Shown: positions 10,614 through 21,486, counted from the stretch's first letter. The stretch is 64,000 nt of DNA from Brachypodium distachyon (GCF_000005505.3 NC_016134.3:42036150-42100149), one strand, 5' to 3'. The notes: generated by a model not told the origin, from the sequence alone. A program made the numbers and translations.

Positions 10614-10740
10614 CCATGGCCTGCTTGACACATCGTCATCTCATCTGCAAGCAGCAGCATCACACCACATCCTTCAGAGTTAAGACGTTCTGAGGAAAGC
10701 ACAATTTAGCTAGACAGGAATACATCAGTATATATCAACC

Positions 10741-11146
10741 ATGATCCATCCAAGGAAACTTGCTCAGTTGGCCAAGAAGTTGCAGAGGAAGGTGGCGGCT
10801 GGAGCCGGTGCCCAGCAGGCCGACGGCGAGTGCTGCAGCATGGCGTTGGTCGCTGACAAGGGCAACTGCGTGGTGTACACCGCTGACGGGGCGCGGTTAG
10901 GTGCCTCTTGCATACCTCGGCACGACGGTATTCAGCGAGCTCCTGTGGATGTCTGGGGAGGAGATTGGGTTCGCGACCGATGGTAGGATCTTGCTTCCCT
11001 GCGACGCTGTGGCGATGGAATATGTGATGTGCCTGGTCAGGAGAGAGGCCTCTGAGGAGGTCGAGAGGGCGTTCTTGTGCTCCATCGCTGGGCACTGTGT
11101 GGCTCCATCGATGGGACACCACCATCAATTTGCTCTCTGCACATAG
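10741..11146 (+). pseudogene. SAUR plus-strand copy 2, broken by a 2-bp deletion
   Basis: The reading starts MIHPRKLAQLAKKLQRK and matches copies 1 and 3 up to TADGAR. There two bases (CG of the TTCGAG in the intact copies) are missing between 10898 and 10899. The frame then runs into an unrelated stretch and stops near 10986. The correct frame is open afterwards ([15 protein letters not shown]..., ending HHQFALCT at 11146). The only visible lesion is the 2-bp loss and the promoter is intact, so inactivation looks recent, unless it is an assembly error. Confidence 0.85.
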
Positions 11147-12485
11147 CTTAGCTACTGAAAATAAATTAGCTTTTCTGTAGAGTTGGCAGAACTTTGTAAA
11201 GTCCAATGTTAGGTTCTATTAATTATCACAGGATCATACATAAAATGTGTTTTCTCAGAGAGAAATTTAATCATTTGCTATTCCTGAGTCCAAACAGATC
11301 ATTTGTCATAATTTGCGGAGTACTGAAGAAATTTAAAAAGGAATTGGACGGGATGAACAAATTGCCATTCTTAAACCTAACGGGAACCGTCAGATTAAGA
11401 TTGCACTGTCTGAATTGAGGTGGGTGAGCGGTCTAAGTTTTTTTTCCAGGAGAACTGCCTCCACCGCCGCTGCCAGATTTTGCTTTCCTTTCCTTCAAGC
11501 GTCCGGTTCGACCTCCGGGTCTCCTTTCCTCCCAGGCAGCGAGAATCAGATCAGATTTTGCTGGGCCATGGTACTGTGGAGGCAAAGATAGTGGACTTGT
11601 GATTAGGCAGTCAGATGCATACTCTTGTTGCTGAACTGGGCAGAGGCAGCGTGCGAAACTTTTATGTTGGTGTTCCATGCAGTTCGGCGTCGTGGAACAA
11701 TATACTGGGAGTTAATCTGATTCAAAAGCCATCATTTTCTGAATGGTTTGGTGGCCCTGAGATTGCAGCTAGTGGAGGTGAAGGGCCAGCGTCAGAGGGG
11801 ACATGGCATATGATGGCCCAGTAGCCTTTGCTGAGCAGATGTGTACTTTGCGCTTACAGCTGCAGGTGCATGCTAGGTGTTTGTTGGTTTGTTGAGCAGT
11901 GCTCTGACAGCTGCAAATCTTGCAAGTTGTTAGCCAGTTCCATATCTCAGTGTCCATCCATGGTATGCGTGATTTCAAGCATCGCATGTGTCAGCCATTT
12001 CGTGGTATCTTCCTTGCATTTTCCAACGGGCCTATATCCATTTTTGGGTGAAGGGTGATTAGCTTTAATGTGAGTTAAAATGCATGGCTTATTCGGTCTT
12101 TTTTCAGGGAGAGACTCTCCCCTGATGGTTTACTTCAACATCCATGACACGAACATAACTAGATGCATCAATATTTTTACTTACCAAGGACAATTCTTGA
12201 GCTCATGCTGTGTCATCTGTCACTGACCTGATTTCCGAACATTTCAGGTTTGCCGGTCGATTTGATCGTAATTCGACAGTTCTATCTTTTTTCATTCTGA
12301 TTCCAGATTCATCTTTGTTTGAACAACGTGCAGCAGCCTTTCTCCGAAAGGTCGTCTCCGACACTTCTCCATGTGTGAAGATTTGCTTACCTACCTCAAC
12401 GTTTCTATGTAATAGTATGCCTCTGAGGCCATAAAAGAAAAATTTTACGGACCCGCACTGCTTACACTTGGGATGCTTTCGTCTC
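11147..12485. other. 3' flank joined directly to spacer block, copy 3 of 3
   Basis: The first 390 bp are the plus-SAUR 3' flank. At about 11536 (CTTTCCTCCCAG|GCAGCGAGA) the sequence jumps to the spacer equivalent of 8490. The whole SAUR 'a' part of the module is therefore missing from copy 3. The spacer then runs to about 12435. No coding frame is conserved. Confidence 0.65.
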
Positions 12486-12740
12486 GTGGATGGGTTGTTG
12501 CCGTGGATTTATAGAAAAGGGAAAAGCCGGCGCCTATGCAGATATGCTGGAGGGGAATGTGATGGTTGAGCATGAGGAAGGTGCAGTGCTATGATTTTTG
12601 GAGGTTATCTGGGTCGAATTCTGCTGGGGTTGTGCTGATCGGTTTGTCGGGAATGGAAATGGCATGATGACCCCATGGGGCTCTCGATCCGCTAGCACAT
12701 TTCAGACATGGATGGTGCTTTGCTTAAAATGCCTTGAACC
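12486..12740 (-). promoter_or_regulatory. Orphan SAUR 'b' promoter without its gene
   Basis: This aligns with the promoter of SAUR 'b' at about 10150-10400: GTGGATTTATAG with a minus-strand TATAAATC at 12506-12513, AAAAGCCGG, GCTGGAGGGG, GGGGCTCT.GATCC. Where the SAUR 'b' coding region should follow (toward lower coordinates) there is only spacer, so the gene body was deleted and the promoter remained. Confidence 0.6.
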
Positions 12741-13001
12741 ATTGGAGAGAATCGGTGCTACGTCGCATCACCAATCACGCAACCGGCAGTGTTGGCTGGA
12801 GCAAAAATCTGGTCCAAAGGAAATCTCGTCAAAATCATTTATCACATTGTCTGCAGCTAGCTGCAATAACATCGCATGCCAGTTGCCAGAACACTCATGG
12901 TGTGTGTGTCTCCTGCCCTGTGTAACCCACTGCTATTGCTGATAGCTACACACAAACACAACCCACGCACATGCTCTGCCTAGAGCCTCTCTTCCTTCTG
13001 C

Positions 13002-13008
13002 TATAAAT
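13002..13008 (+). promoter_or_regulatory. TATA box of plus-strand SAUR, copy 3
   Basis: TATAAAT lies 139 bp before the ATG, in the same promoter context as the other two plus-strand copies. Confidence 0.75.
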
Positions 13009-13140
13009 CCGTGGTCTGCTTGACACACAAACTTCGTCATCTCATCTGCAAGCAGCAGCATCTACACATCTTTCAGAGTTCAGACCTTCAGCGCCAAAGT
13101 GCAATTTAGCCAGCCAAGAACACAGCAGAATTTGTCAACC

Positions 13141-13551
13141 ATGATCCATCCAAGGAAACTTGCTCAGTTGGCCAAGAAGTTGCAGAGGAAGGTGGCTGCT
13201 GGAGCCGGTGGCCAGCAGGCCGACAGCGAGTGCTGCAGCACGGCGTTGGTCGCTGACAAGGGCCACTGCGTGGTGTACACTGCTGACGGGGCGCGGTTCG
13301 AGGTGCCGCTGGCGTACCTCGGCACGACAGTCTTCAGCGAGCTCCTGCGGATGTCTGGAGAGGAGTTTGGCTTCGCGAGCGGTGGCGAAAGAATCACACT
13401 GCCGTGCGATGCCATGGCGATGGAGTATGTCCTGTGCCTGGTCAGGAGAGAGGCCTCCAAGGAGGTCGAGAGGGCGTTCTTGAGCTCCATCGCTGGGCAC
13501 TGCGTGGCACCATCGATGGGACTCCACCATCAATTTGCTCTCTGCACGTAG
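13141..13551 (+). CDS. SAUR family protein (plus-strand gene, copy 3, intact)
   Basis: This intact 136-aa SAUR is nearly identical to the gene at 6365: MIHPRKLAQLAKKLQRK, DKGHCVVYTADGARFEVPL, YLGTTVFSELLRMSGEEFGF, ITLPCDAMAMEYVLCLVRR, tail HHQFALCT. The frame is open 42 bases further upstream but has no ATG there, so the start is 13141, matching the paralogues. Lysine replaces glutamate in EASKEVERAF. Both this gene and copy 1 keep the full auxin-inducible domain, while the copy between them is broken. Confidence 0.92.
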   Translation: MIHPRKLAQLAKKLQRKVAAGAGGQQADSECCSTALVADKGHCVVYTADGARFEVPLAYLGTTVFSELLRMSGEEFGFASGGERITLPCDAMAMEYVLCLVRREASKEVERAFLSSIAGHCVAPSMGLHHQFALCT

Positions 13552-14119
13552 CTTAGCTACTCTTAGTACTGTACCATTTTGTAGCGTTGCAAGAACTTTG
13601 CATAGCCTGATGTGAGGTTCTTCTATTGATTGTCACAAGGAATTATACTTAGAAAAAATGTTTCTTTTCATGGAGAAATTTAATCACTTGCCGTTGCAAA
13701 GCCTGAACACACTGCTATATATCAAGATAAGTAACCCCAAGAATCGATGAAAGCCTTGTCCTTTTTTCTACAGCACCTCTGCCTAGGCGTACATGTATCC
13801 ATATGCCAATACAAGATCAAGGAGATATACATATCAGGGAGTATCAGACAGATTCGACTTTCAAAGGAGATAAAAGAAAACCCCATAGCATCCTTAATAA
13901 TTCTGGACCAAAACTCCTTTAGCAAATGCCCATTGGAGCCCCGATTGAAATCCACAATTTATAATCTTAGCAAACAATATGTTTTCTCTCGGAAAGCAAT
14001 TAGCAAGCAATCGTTTCATCTTCTTAGTTAGTTGTTCAACATTACTGATTTGTTTAATTTTTAGGTAGTACTAGTATAGTGACTGAGTGATTACTGGTTT
14101 GTTTAATGTCTATTTACTA
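13552..14119. other. 3' flank of last SAUR gene, no gene seen
   Basis: The first 130 bp resemble the 3' flanks of the other plus-strand SAURs (AAGAACTTTG.ATA.CCTGATGTGAGG-like). The remainder is AT-rich without a supported feature. Confidence 0.55.
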
Positions 14120-14340
14120 CTCCCTTCATCCGGATTTATAAGATATGCGCGTGTTTTAGGTCACCAATTTAACTAACGAGATATAAGTTACATGACCAAA
14201 CAAATCTATCATTACGAAGTTCATCCAACGAAGATTTTGATGGTATACTTTTTATGCAATGAAAAATATAATACATATTTAGTTGATTAAATTGACGACT
14301 TAGAAGTATGCGTAGGCCTTATAAACCCGGACAAAGGCAG
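14120..14340. mobile_element. MITE (Stowaway-like, Tc1/mariner type)
   Basis: The terminal inverted repeats are CTCCCTTCATCCGGATTTAT on the left and the complement of ATAAACCCGGACAAAGGCAG on the right, flanked by TA on both sides. It is 221 bp, AT-rich and non-coding, as expected for a non-autonomous element mobilised by a mariner-like transposase. Confidence 0.8.
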
Positions 14341-14359
14341 TATCTTACTGTCTTGCACG

Positions 14360-15724
14360 GTTTTTTTTCTTCCGAAATGAGGATAACCCCTGAGCTCTGC
14401 ATCGACTGATGTAGACAAGCATATATTATTAAAACCAGACAAAGTCAGGCATCAAAGCCGAACAAAAAAAAACAACTCCATCAATCTACCACTAACCCAA
14501 TCGTACAGGCTGAAAAACGAAAAAAAACACAACTTCTAGGCAAAGCCATCAAGAAGGAACACCGCACTCGTGCAGATGATGGTGAGTCCAGCCTAATGTC
14601 GAACTCAGGACTTTTATTCTCAAAGACAAGCTTCAAGACACCCCCTTCAACAAGTTCACGACGCAGACACGCATTAATATTGCTTGATCCGAGATCAAGT
14701 GTTTCCAACAGAGTGCGATAACTTGTCGTTGAACTGTCTGTACCATCATCACATCACCGCCTCCGGATCAGCAGCCACAGGCATGACTTGGCGCATCACC
14801 ATGAGTCACCCTGCGTAGCACCTGTTACTGCGAGATCCCCGCCTCCAACGTAAGCAAACAAATATGTTGCCATCGCTAAAGGCCGGGACCCCAGATCAGC
14901 CATCACTCCCGACAAGTTACGGAGAACAATCGGCAAACCCGTTGGAGCACGATGCCGCCACCACCATCCAACACCAAATCCAGCCTGAGTCTCCGGCACC
15001 CCAGCCATAGCCAACAGCACCACACCACCGGCACCAGCGCCATAGTCACGATCAGGACCACCTGCATCGCCGCCATGTGAATCACCGCAAAGCCCAACCC
15101 CTCCTCCTTGCCGCCTTTATCTGCTTAGCCCTGGACGAGCAGCATCTCCAGTGACGAACAATCTCTGGTTGGCCCTGGACAAGCAGCACCTCCACTGACG
15201 AACAACGCCGCACATGCGCCGTCGCTGCCAATCTAGGACGCGGTCCAACAGTCCGCGATCCTGCCCCTTCTTCGCCGCAGTCGCAGTCCTGGCCGCCCCG
15301 ACCGCGCTCATCGACACAGGCATCTTGCCTCGCCGCCGCCACCTCCGCGTGGACAGCCCTGACGCTCGCATCCACCGCCGTGGACGACGCAGACACCCTC
15401 GTGCCTCGGCCAGATCTCCAACCCAGCTCTGTTGTCGCCTCAACGCCCGCCAAAGCCGTCACGCGCCCGCGGCGCCTCTGATCCGTCCGTCACGCGCCCG
15501 CACCGCCACCACACAGCACCAGCCAAGCCCCGTTGCCGCCGTCGCCGTGCGGGTCTTGCCCGACAGCGCCCACCGGCGGCGGCGAGGGGAGGGGCACGAA
15601 CGTGGGTGGCCGGCGGCGGCCTGGGAGCCACACAGATCACCCGAGTCCCGAGGTTTCGATCCCTTTTTTTCGGATCGTCAGTTAGCCATGAATTAATTCA
15701 TAGCAGGACTTTGTCATCGATGCA
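14360..15724 (-). mobile_element. Non-autonomous non-LTR retroelement (LINE/SINE-like) with TSD
   Basis: A 10-bp direct repeat GTCTTGCACG flanks the element at 14350-14359 and 15725-15734. On the minus strand the element starts in a GC-rich 5' part with many CG/CCG words and ends with GGGGTTATCCTCATTTCGG followed by a poly(A) run (the T run at 14361-14368). TSD plus poly(A) is the signature of target-primed reverse transcription. No reverse transcriptase frame is visible, so it is either a 5'-leader-plus-3'-end deletion derivative of a LINE or a SINE-like element. The GC-rich open frames inside lack domain similarity. Confidence 0.6.
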
Positions 15725-15846
15725 GTCTTGCACGTAAAAGTACCTATTTGACATTTCGTGATCCACATAGGTTTAGAAACAACCAAGAAGCAATATTAGC
15801 ATCTTCTAAGTTTGTCTGGTACATATCACCATACCAGTATCATGTA

Positions 15847-16010
15847 CTCCCTCCATTTGGGTATAAAGAGCTACACGTATCCCTAGATCCTAATTTGATA
15901 ATGTAAACTATATATCGTAACCGTTATACCATTAGAAAATAATGATATATTTTTTATGAAATCGTCAACTTAAGAATACACGTAGGCCCTCTATATCGGA
16001 ACGGAGATAG
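15847..16010. mobile_element. MITE (Stowaway-like)
   Basis: The termini CTCCCTCCATTTGGGTATA and the complement of TATATCGGAACGGAGATAG lie between TA dinucleotides. It is 164 bp. Its internal part resembles the MITE at 14120 (GTCAACTTA-GAA-TACACGTAGGCC versus GACGACTTAGAAGTATGCGTAGGCC), so the two belong to related families. Confidence 0.75.
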
Positions 16011-16244
16011 TATTTGGCAACTAGCCTCTGCCTTCCGTCCTTCCCCAAGATTTACGATCGTCCTAGCTGCAGGCAGTCCAAAACTTAGAACTTGCGAGAT
16101 AAGTAATGACGGAATGAAATATCGATATTGCAATGAAATTTGATTGCTATGGTTTTGATATATGAATATTAATATAATAAGGAAATATAATTGATAGATA
16201 TAGTTAGGTATTGAACGAAATATGATTGACATTGGTGGATCTGG

Positions 16245-16345
16245 TACTCACTCCGGCCAGAATTACTTGTCGCAGATTTAGTACAACGCTATAGAAAACT
16301 TTACCCTCGGTTTAGCAGGATTAGAGATTGCTAGGTAATTGCACA
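16245..16345. mobile_element. Possible truncated MITE end
   Basis: TACTCACTCCGGCCAGAATT followed by ACTTGTCGCAGA resembles one terminus of a common grass Stowaway family. I do not find the second terminus, so only a fragment is supported. Confidence 0.35.
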
Positions 16346-16989
16346 AGGAGTATAATTTTTATAAGAAAACCCCATAAACTCATCTAAGTTAAGAGCATAT
16401 TACTCCATTACGATATTGGTCTGCCGTGCTCACAAACCAAAGAAATACTAAATCTAATAAAAATAACTTTAAATAACATACTCCTGGCGATCGTTCCAAA
16501 TGTGTCGTTTTGAGCATCAGCAGTCTTTAGCCTGGGAAACACTATTCTCGTGTCAAAAAAACACAATATTCTAGTACTTCTCGATACAAATTCACACTTA
16601 CGATACAACTATAGTACATATGTGTAAATATATCAGCAGTCCAAGTTTTGAAGTTTGAATCCACTCGTATATATGACCTGAGAGAGAATGTCAATGTTCA
16701 TGACTATGACTGGGGCAATAAGATCCGATTCCCCTCAGAGAAAATCTACCTACTTACCAACGCACAGTATAACCCCCAACAAGGCAAGAATCTCCATTGA
16801 CCATAAGAGGGCAATTCACATGGGCAACCATGATTTTAACAGTATAAAGCAAACTCTCTGGTATTGGTCCGCTGGAATCACAATGAAGCTGTTTAAATAG
16901 CACCCAAATGCAGAGGAGGACCATAGTTTCTTCCCCTGTATTACAAGTTTCCAAATGGTTTGAAATGAAGAAAGCCAGGCAACCCACAG
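16346..16989. other. No gene seen
   Basis: AT-rich sequence with short unrelated open frames. I see no transposon terminus or RNA gene. Confidence 0.5.
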
Positions 16990-17240
16990 GATTGGCGCGT
17001 CACTTGTAGCAAATTGCAGCGACCAGATCAGTCAAACAGTATTTGTTTTCTGAAGGAACCCACAGCACTGTGCAATTCAAGAAAAGATGGCGTGTCACTT
17101 GTAGTGAATTGCAGAGCCCAGATCAGTCTATCTTATTGCAACAAACTGTATTTGTTTTCTTAAGGGGGCCGACAGCATTGTGCAATTCGAGATAAGATGG
17201 CGTGTCACCTGTAGCACCAAATCAGTCTATTTTTCCAGCC
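16990..17240. repeat. Imperfect tandem repeat, about 95-110 bp, three partial units
   Basis: The landmark GGCG.GTCAC.TGTAG recurs at about 16994, 17089 and 17199. GTATTTGTTTTCT is shared by two units and CAGCA.TGTGCAATTC by two. It lies just downstream of the minus-strand CNOT9-like exons and is presumably non-coding. Confidence 0.6.
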
Positions 17241-17399
17241 TGTTATCTTCTAGGACAATAGCCATTAGTTATTTGAGACACGGTTCTGTTGCAGGTTCAT
17301 CCTTCAAGGAAATGCAGTCAATATTCGGTTGGATTCTTCAATCTAGTGTGACATCTGCTTCAGTGGACCAACAATGAATTTGTGACAGCAGACAGCTTA

Positions 17400-17766
17400 G
17401 GAATAAGACTCACCTCGAGACAGTTCTCGAATGTCCCATCACTCCACACGCTAGGAACAGACAAGAAAATATCAGCGGTACAGAGGTCCTGCAATGGATT
17501 GGGGAAGAAACAAACATCTGCAACTTGTGACGAAGAGCACATGTGATACACAATATCAGGAATGATGGCACAAACCTAGGATTATCTATCAGCCTGAGGA
17601 AACAACGGATAATGAACTTCAGTAACCTCGTAGAAGGGTGACTAGTCAGTAAAATAAGCATATTTGCTAAAGCCCAACCCATCTCAAAGAAACGCTCAGG
17701 AGTGGCACAAACGTAGCCCAGCCCAACATCATCTAGCAGAACCTTTTGAACAATGAAAGTGTCAAC
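17400..17766 (-). pseudogene. CNOT9/RCD1-like C-terminal exons
   Basis: On the minus strand an exon 17766-17576 (acceptor TATATGTAG, donor CCTAG|GTTTGT) is fully open for 63 codons. It is strikingly like the CNOT9/RCD1 armadillo-repeat core: TFIVQKVLLDDVGLGYVC, then ERFFEMGWALANM, then PSTRLLKFIIRCFLRLIDNP. A second exon containing SVWSDGTFENCLE corresponds to the family's DGTF...CL segment, but the stretch expected between them (about ten residues) is missing and the extreme C-terminus is not recognisable. CNOT9 is a subunit of the CCR4-NOT mRNA deadenylase complex. The N-terminal exons do not lie directly upstream; related ones sit in the inverted repeats to the right. I call it a partial or decayed gene, though the first exon shows no lesion. 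Confidence 0.7.
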
Positions 17767-18599
17767 CTACATATAAATTTCACTGGATCAGTAAATCCGA
17801 GCAATGGGCATGAAAATTAGCAGAAGGAAGGGCCAATGGGCCATTTGTTATGGGGCTTGTTTCTGGGGTTTTGCTTCTAGTTTAATTCCACCTGTAAATA
17901 GAGAATTGAGATCCTGATACTCAACTTCAAGTGGATTATATATGCCCAAGAGATGTTGCTAAGAAAAATAGCAAGTAGTATAAATATCTGCTACACAAAG
18001 TATCAGCGTAACTCCAGGAAGGTCACATGTGAACATGTGCTTTGTGGATCTACATCATGCTATAACATGCGAACTTGTAAATTTTCATTCGAAAACATGA
18101 CCAACTGTGGCCAACACAGAGAAACAGACTTAAGTGAATAATATTGCAATTTAAAGTGCTTAACTCTGTGTTGCCTCGGTTCATTTCAGATTTATTTATG
18201 TTGTTTGGAAGATGTGGGCATAACAACACCATCTGATTGGCTGTTGTATCTCTAGAACCTTACAGACTATGATTCTGGATAATTCTCAGTTTCAACAATT
18301 GGTGGCTAGAATCAAGTGAAAAAAAATCAGGGAGACAAGAAATGAGCTTTGATAGCCCAATTATTTGTCGCATGGCACGTACGGAAGGAAAGAGGTTTAG
18401 GCGCCTCTTAGTCCGATTTTCTCTCAGGTTATTGCGAAATTCCATATGCTGGAGCTTCTAAAAGATTTCAAACCTTTTGATTTCAGAAAAATGTGAGAAA
18501 AATATCGTAGCACCATCTCAACCCCCTGAGTTCATGCAACAACATGACCTGGTCTAGTTAAAAAATCATTCAAATGAACCAATTCAAATTTGGCAAGTG
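17767..18599. other. Between CNOT9-like C-terminal exons and the first palindrome
   Basis: I looked here for the missing middle exon of the CNOT9 family (the segment preceding TFIVQK) on the minus strand and did not find it. No other gene or repeat is evident. Confidence 0.5.
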
Positions 18600-20200
18600 G
18601 ATAACTTCGAAGATCTTGTCCTTGATTATTTCTTATTGAAGCAATTCTATGACAAATTTGGCCATTGCTAATTTCATGCACCATAATTGACATGTTGAAT
18701 TCCTGATTTACATAATGTAAAATAGTCTCCAGGGATATGAACATATTCCAAAGTGAATGAATTTTTGCTTGTCAAGCAGTGCTGCTTTGATGATGAGATG
18801 TGCAAAATTAATATATCTTCTACCAACTGATTTATATTTAGTTCTTAGGTGGTTGATTAATTCAGCACTTGATTTCTACAACTCCAGAAGAGGAAGATGT
18901 TCAAGGATCTGGCTCAGCTGTTCCAGGTATAATCCATGTCTCATATACTTACGAATTTTGCATCATCATACTCATACTCAACCCAAAAAAGGAAAAGTTT
19001 TAGCCTGTTTCATTAATTGTGTTTCCTGTTGAGTCTGTGATCAAAGTCAGTTGTTCTTGGTCACACATATCTGCATGTAAATGGTGATCATATCAGATAT
19101 TTCCAATATAATCTTCTATATCTAAGTAGGAGAAACCCACTACTTGATTTCTCTCAACATGCAAGCATGCCACATCATTACACTATTAATTTGTTCACAC
19201 CTATTTAGTGGGAAACTCATATATTTTGCACATGCATGCATGCTACTTTTCATCAAGCTATTTACACTAAGTGAAGAATGTATAATCTATCATACAATTT
19301 CATTATACATTTTCACTGGATACTCTTTTGTTGCTACTTTTCACTCATGTATGTTAACTAAAAAAATTCTCAACAGTTCACGTATGAACTAAAAATGTCC
19401 GCAACAACGTGCGGGGCATCATCTAGTTTATTAAAATGTCTGGTAACTTCTATTTGAGTTTTGTCATATTTGTTTTACCGTTATATTTGGCTAGGATACA
19501 TCTGAGATTGTAGCAATCTACAGTATCATGCACTTTCACCCCCAAATGTGGCAGCGACTCTAACCGAGTCTGCAATGTACTGACACTTTTAGGAAAAAAA
19601 TAACATAAACATTTTGTTGTTTGCATATTGCTCTGCACAAGTTTTACATATGTTTCCGTAATCACTTTAGACTTCTCGTATTAGATTTTATATCATATAT
19701 TATGTTTAACCTCTTTTCTTATTATTTTTTATTGCAGTGTCTTGCATCACACCCTAAGACTAGGACACCGTTCATAAATTATAATAACCATGACTATGCT
19801 TATCTTTAGAGGTCAAATACACTGTTAGATTGCATTGTCAATTATCTTTCTTTTTGCAGATATCTTCATCTCACCATTTTATAGTACTTGACATGAAACT
19901 TTTATGATATCTGACATTTTTCTAGGAATAAATATTGAGCCAAAGATTTTTTTTTAAGTTCTATAAAACTACGGATTTGTGGTGGGTGGTGATTTACCTT
20001 TTGTTTTATCTGTTATTTTTATCTTACATTCTGCAGTACTTGTACCCATTCTTACAAATTGTCGACAAGACCAAAACCTTTTGAGTATTTGCGACTTTCC
20101 ACTATGGGTGTCATTGGTGCTCTAGTTAAGGTAATTCACTCTAGAAGGCTAGAAGGCTATATTCTTTATATTGCCTTCCAAGAACGTAATTCCCGCAAGA
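18600..20200 (+). pseudogene. CNOT9/RCD1 gene fragment, palindrome A left arm
   Basis: Genomic (intron-containing) pieces of the CNOT9 N-terminal half lie in order on the plus strand. They are NFEDLVLD near 18607; KRKMFKDLAQLF near 18890-18927 (family: the MF/IF-DLAPLLW segment); NRVCNVLTLL at 19562-19592; CLASHPKTRTPFIN from 19738 after TTGCAG; and YPFLQIVDKT then KPFEYLRLSTMGVIGALVK at 20037-20131. The last exon carries a frameshift between its two halves, so no protein can be made. The same sequence recurs inverted in 20225-21484. Confidence 0.75.
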
Positions 20201-20224
20201 AGTGTGCCTTGTTGCCACTGCCGC

Positions 20225-21484
20225 TCTCTTCTGCTGCACCATGGAGGAAGGCAACATAAGAAATCTAGATTTCTATCTTCCAATTGAATTACCTTACCTA
20301 GAGTACCAATGACACCCAAAGTGGAAAGCGGCAAGAACTCAAAAGGTCTGGCATGTCAATGGTTTGCAAGAGCGTTGCAGATACTATGGAATATAAGTTG
20401 AAAATTAACATATGAAAGGAAAAGTAGATCACCACCAACAACAAATTTGCACCTACAATGCTTTACAGCGGTGAAAAAAAGATCTACAGTTCTAAGTTTT
20501 TTAGAAAGATGTCGGATATCACAATTGTTACATGTCAACTACTAGAAAATGATAGAGATGAAGATTTCTAAAAAAATAAAATAATAGAAAATACAATCTG
20601 ACGGTGTATTCAACCTCTTCTGATATGCATAGTCATGGTCATTACCATTTATGAAAGGGTGCTAGTCTCAGGTTGTGATAACAATAATAATAATAATAAT
20701 AATAATCCCTCCGGCCGGAATTACTTGTCAAAATATTACATGTATCTAGACACTTTTTAAACATAGATACATCCATATTTGGGCAAATTTGAGACAATAT
20801 CGATTGGAGGGAGTAATAAAGGAGGTTAAACATAAGATATGATATAAAATCTAATATGAGAAGTTTAAAGTGATCATGAAGAAACTTTTAAAAAAACCTT
20901 CATCAAGGGGAACAATACGCCAGCAGAAACAAAATGTTTTTGCTACCCGTTTTTTTTACCTAAAAGTGTACCTGGAAAAGTGTGAGGACATTGCAGACTC
21001 AGTTCGATGCAGCTGCTGCCACATTTGGAGGTGAGAGTGCAGGGTAGATTGCTACAGCCACTGTTTATGTACGTAAGTAGCCAAATATAGTGGTAAAAAA
21101 GTGGAAACAATAGGCTCAATTTTTTGCTTTTTGACATAGGAGACAAGGATTATGACATACTTACAGTAGCTCGGAAATTGTGCCACAACAACTGAGGCAA
21201 ATTCTTGAACATGCACCTCTTCCTAAGTTGCTGCAGACAAGTTTTGAACTAATCAACCACCGAATAACTAAGGATAAACAGTTGGTAAAAGACAAGAATT
21301 TGGGACATCTCATCATCAAAGCAGCACTGTTTGACAAGTAAAAAATTGATTCACTTTTGAATGGGTTCATATCCTTGGAAACTATTCTACATTATGTATT
21401 TTTGACATTCAATGTGGCAATTATGGTGCATGCCTAAACGAAAACTCATTTCCTGAATTAGCAATGGCCAAATTTACCATAGAA
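20225..21484 (-). pseudogene. CNOT9/RCD1 gene fragment, palindrome A right arm
   Basis: This is the inverted counterpart of 18600-20200, read on the minus strand. Around 21235-21180 it carries the DLAPLLW-type exon, near 21010-20975 the NRVCN-type exon, near 20640 the CLxSHP-type position (decayed), and at about 20390-20295 the RPFEFLPLSTLGVIGTLGK exon, which has a 1-base loss just before RPFE. The two arms meet at a loop near 20200-20225 flanked by GCCTTCC and GGAAGGC. A MITE interrupts this arm at 20704-20815. Confidence 0.75.
20704..20815. mobile_element. MITE inside palindrome A right arm
   Basis: TCCCTCCGGCCGGAATTACT on the left is complementary to the right end GATTGGAGGGAGTA. The interior holds GTATCTAGACACTTTTTAAACA-type hairpin sequence (TACATCCATATTTGGGC). 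It follows a short AAT microsatellite (about 20682-20705). The equivalent position in the left arm and in the second palindrome has no MITE, so the insertion is younger than the inverted duplication. Confidence 0.75.
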
Positions 21485-21486
21485 AA

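Noticed and set aside
15082..15696. Overlapping long frames on both strands around 15.1-15.7 kb
   Set aside because: They fall within the GC-rich 5' part of the retroelement at 14360-15724 and show no similarity to reverse transcriptase, nucleocapsid or host proteins.
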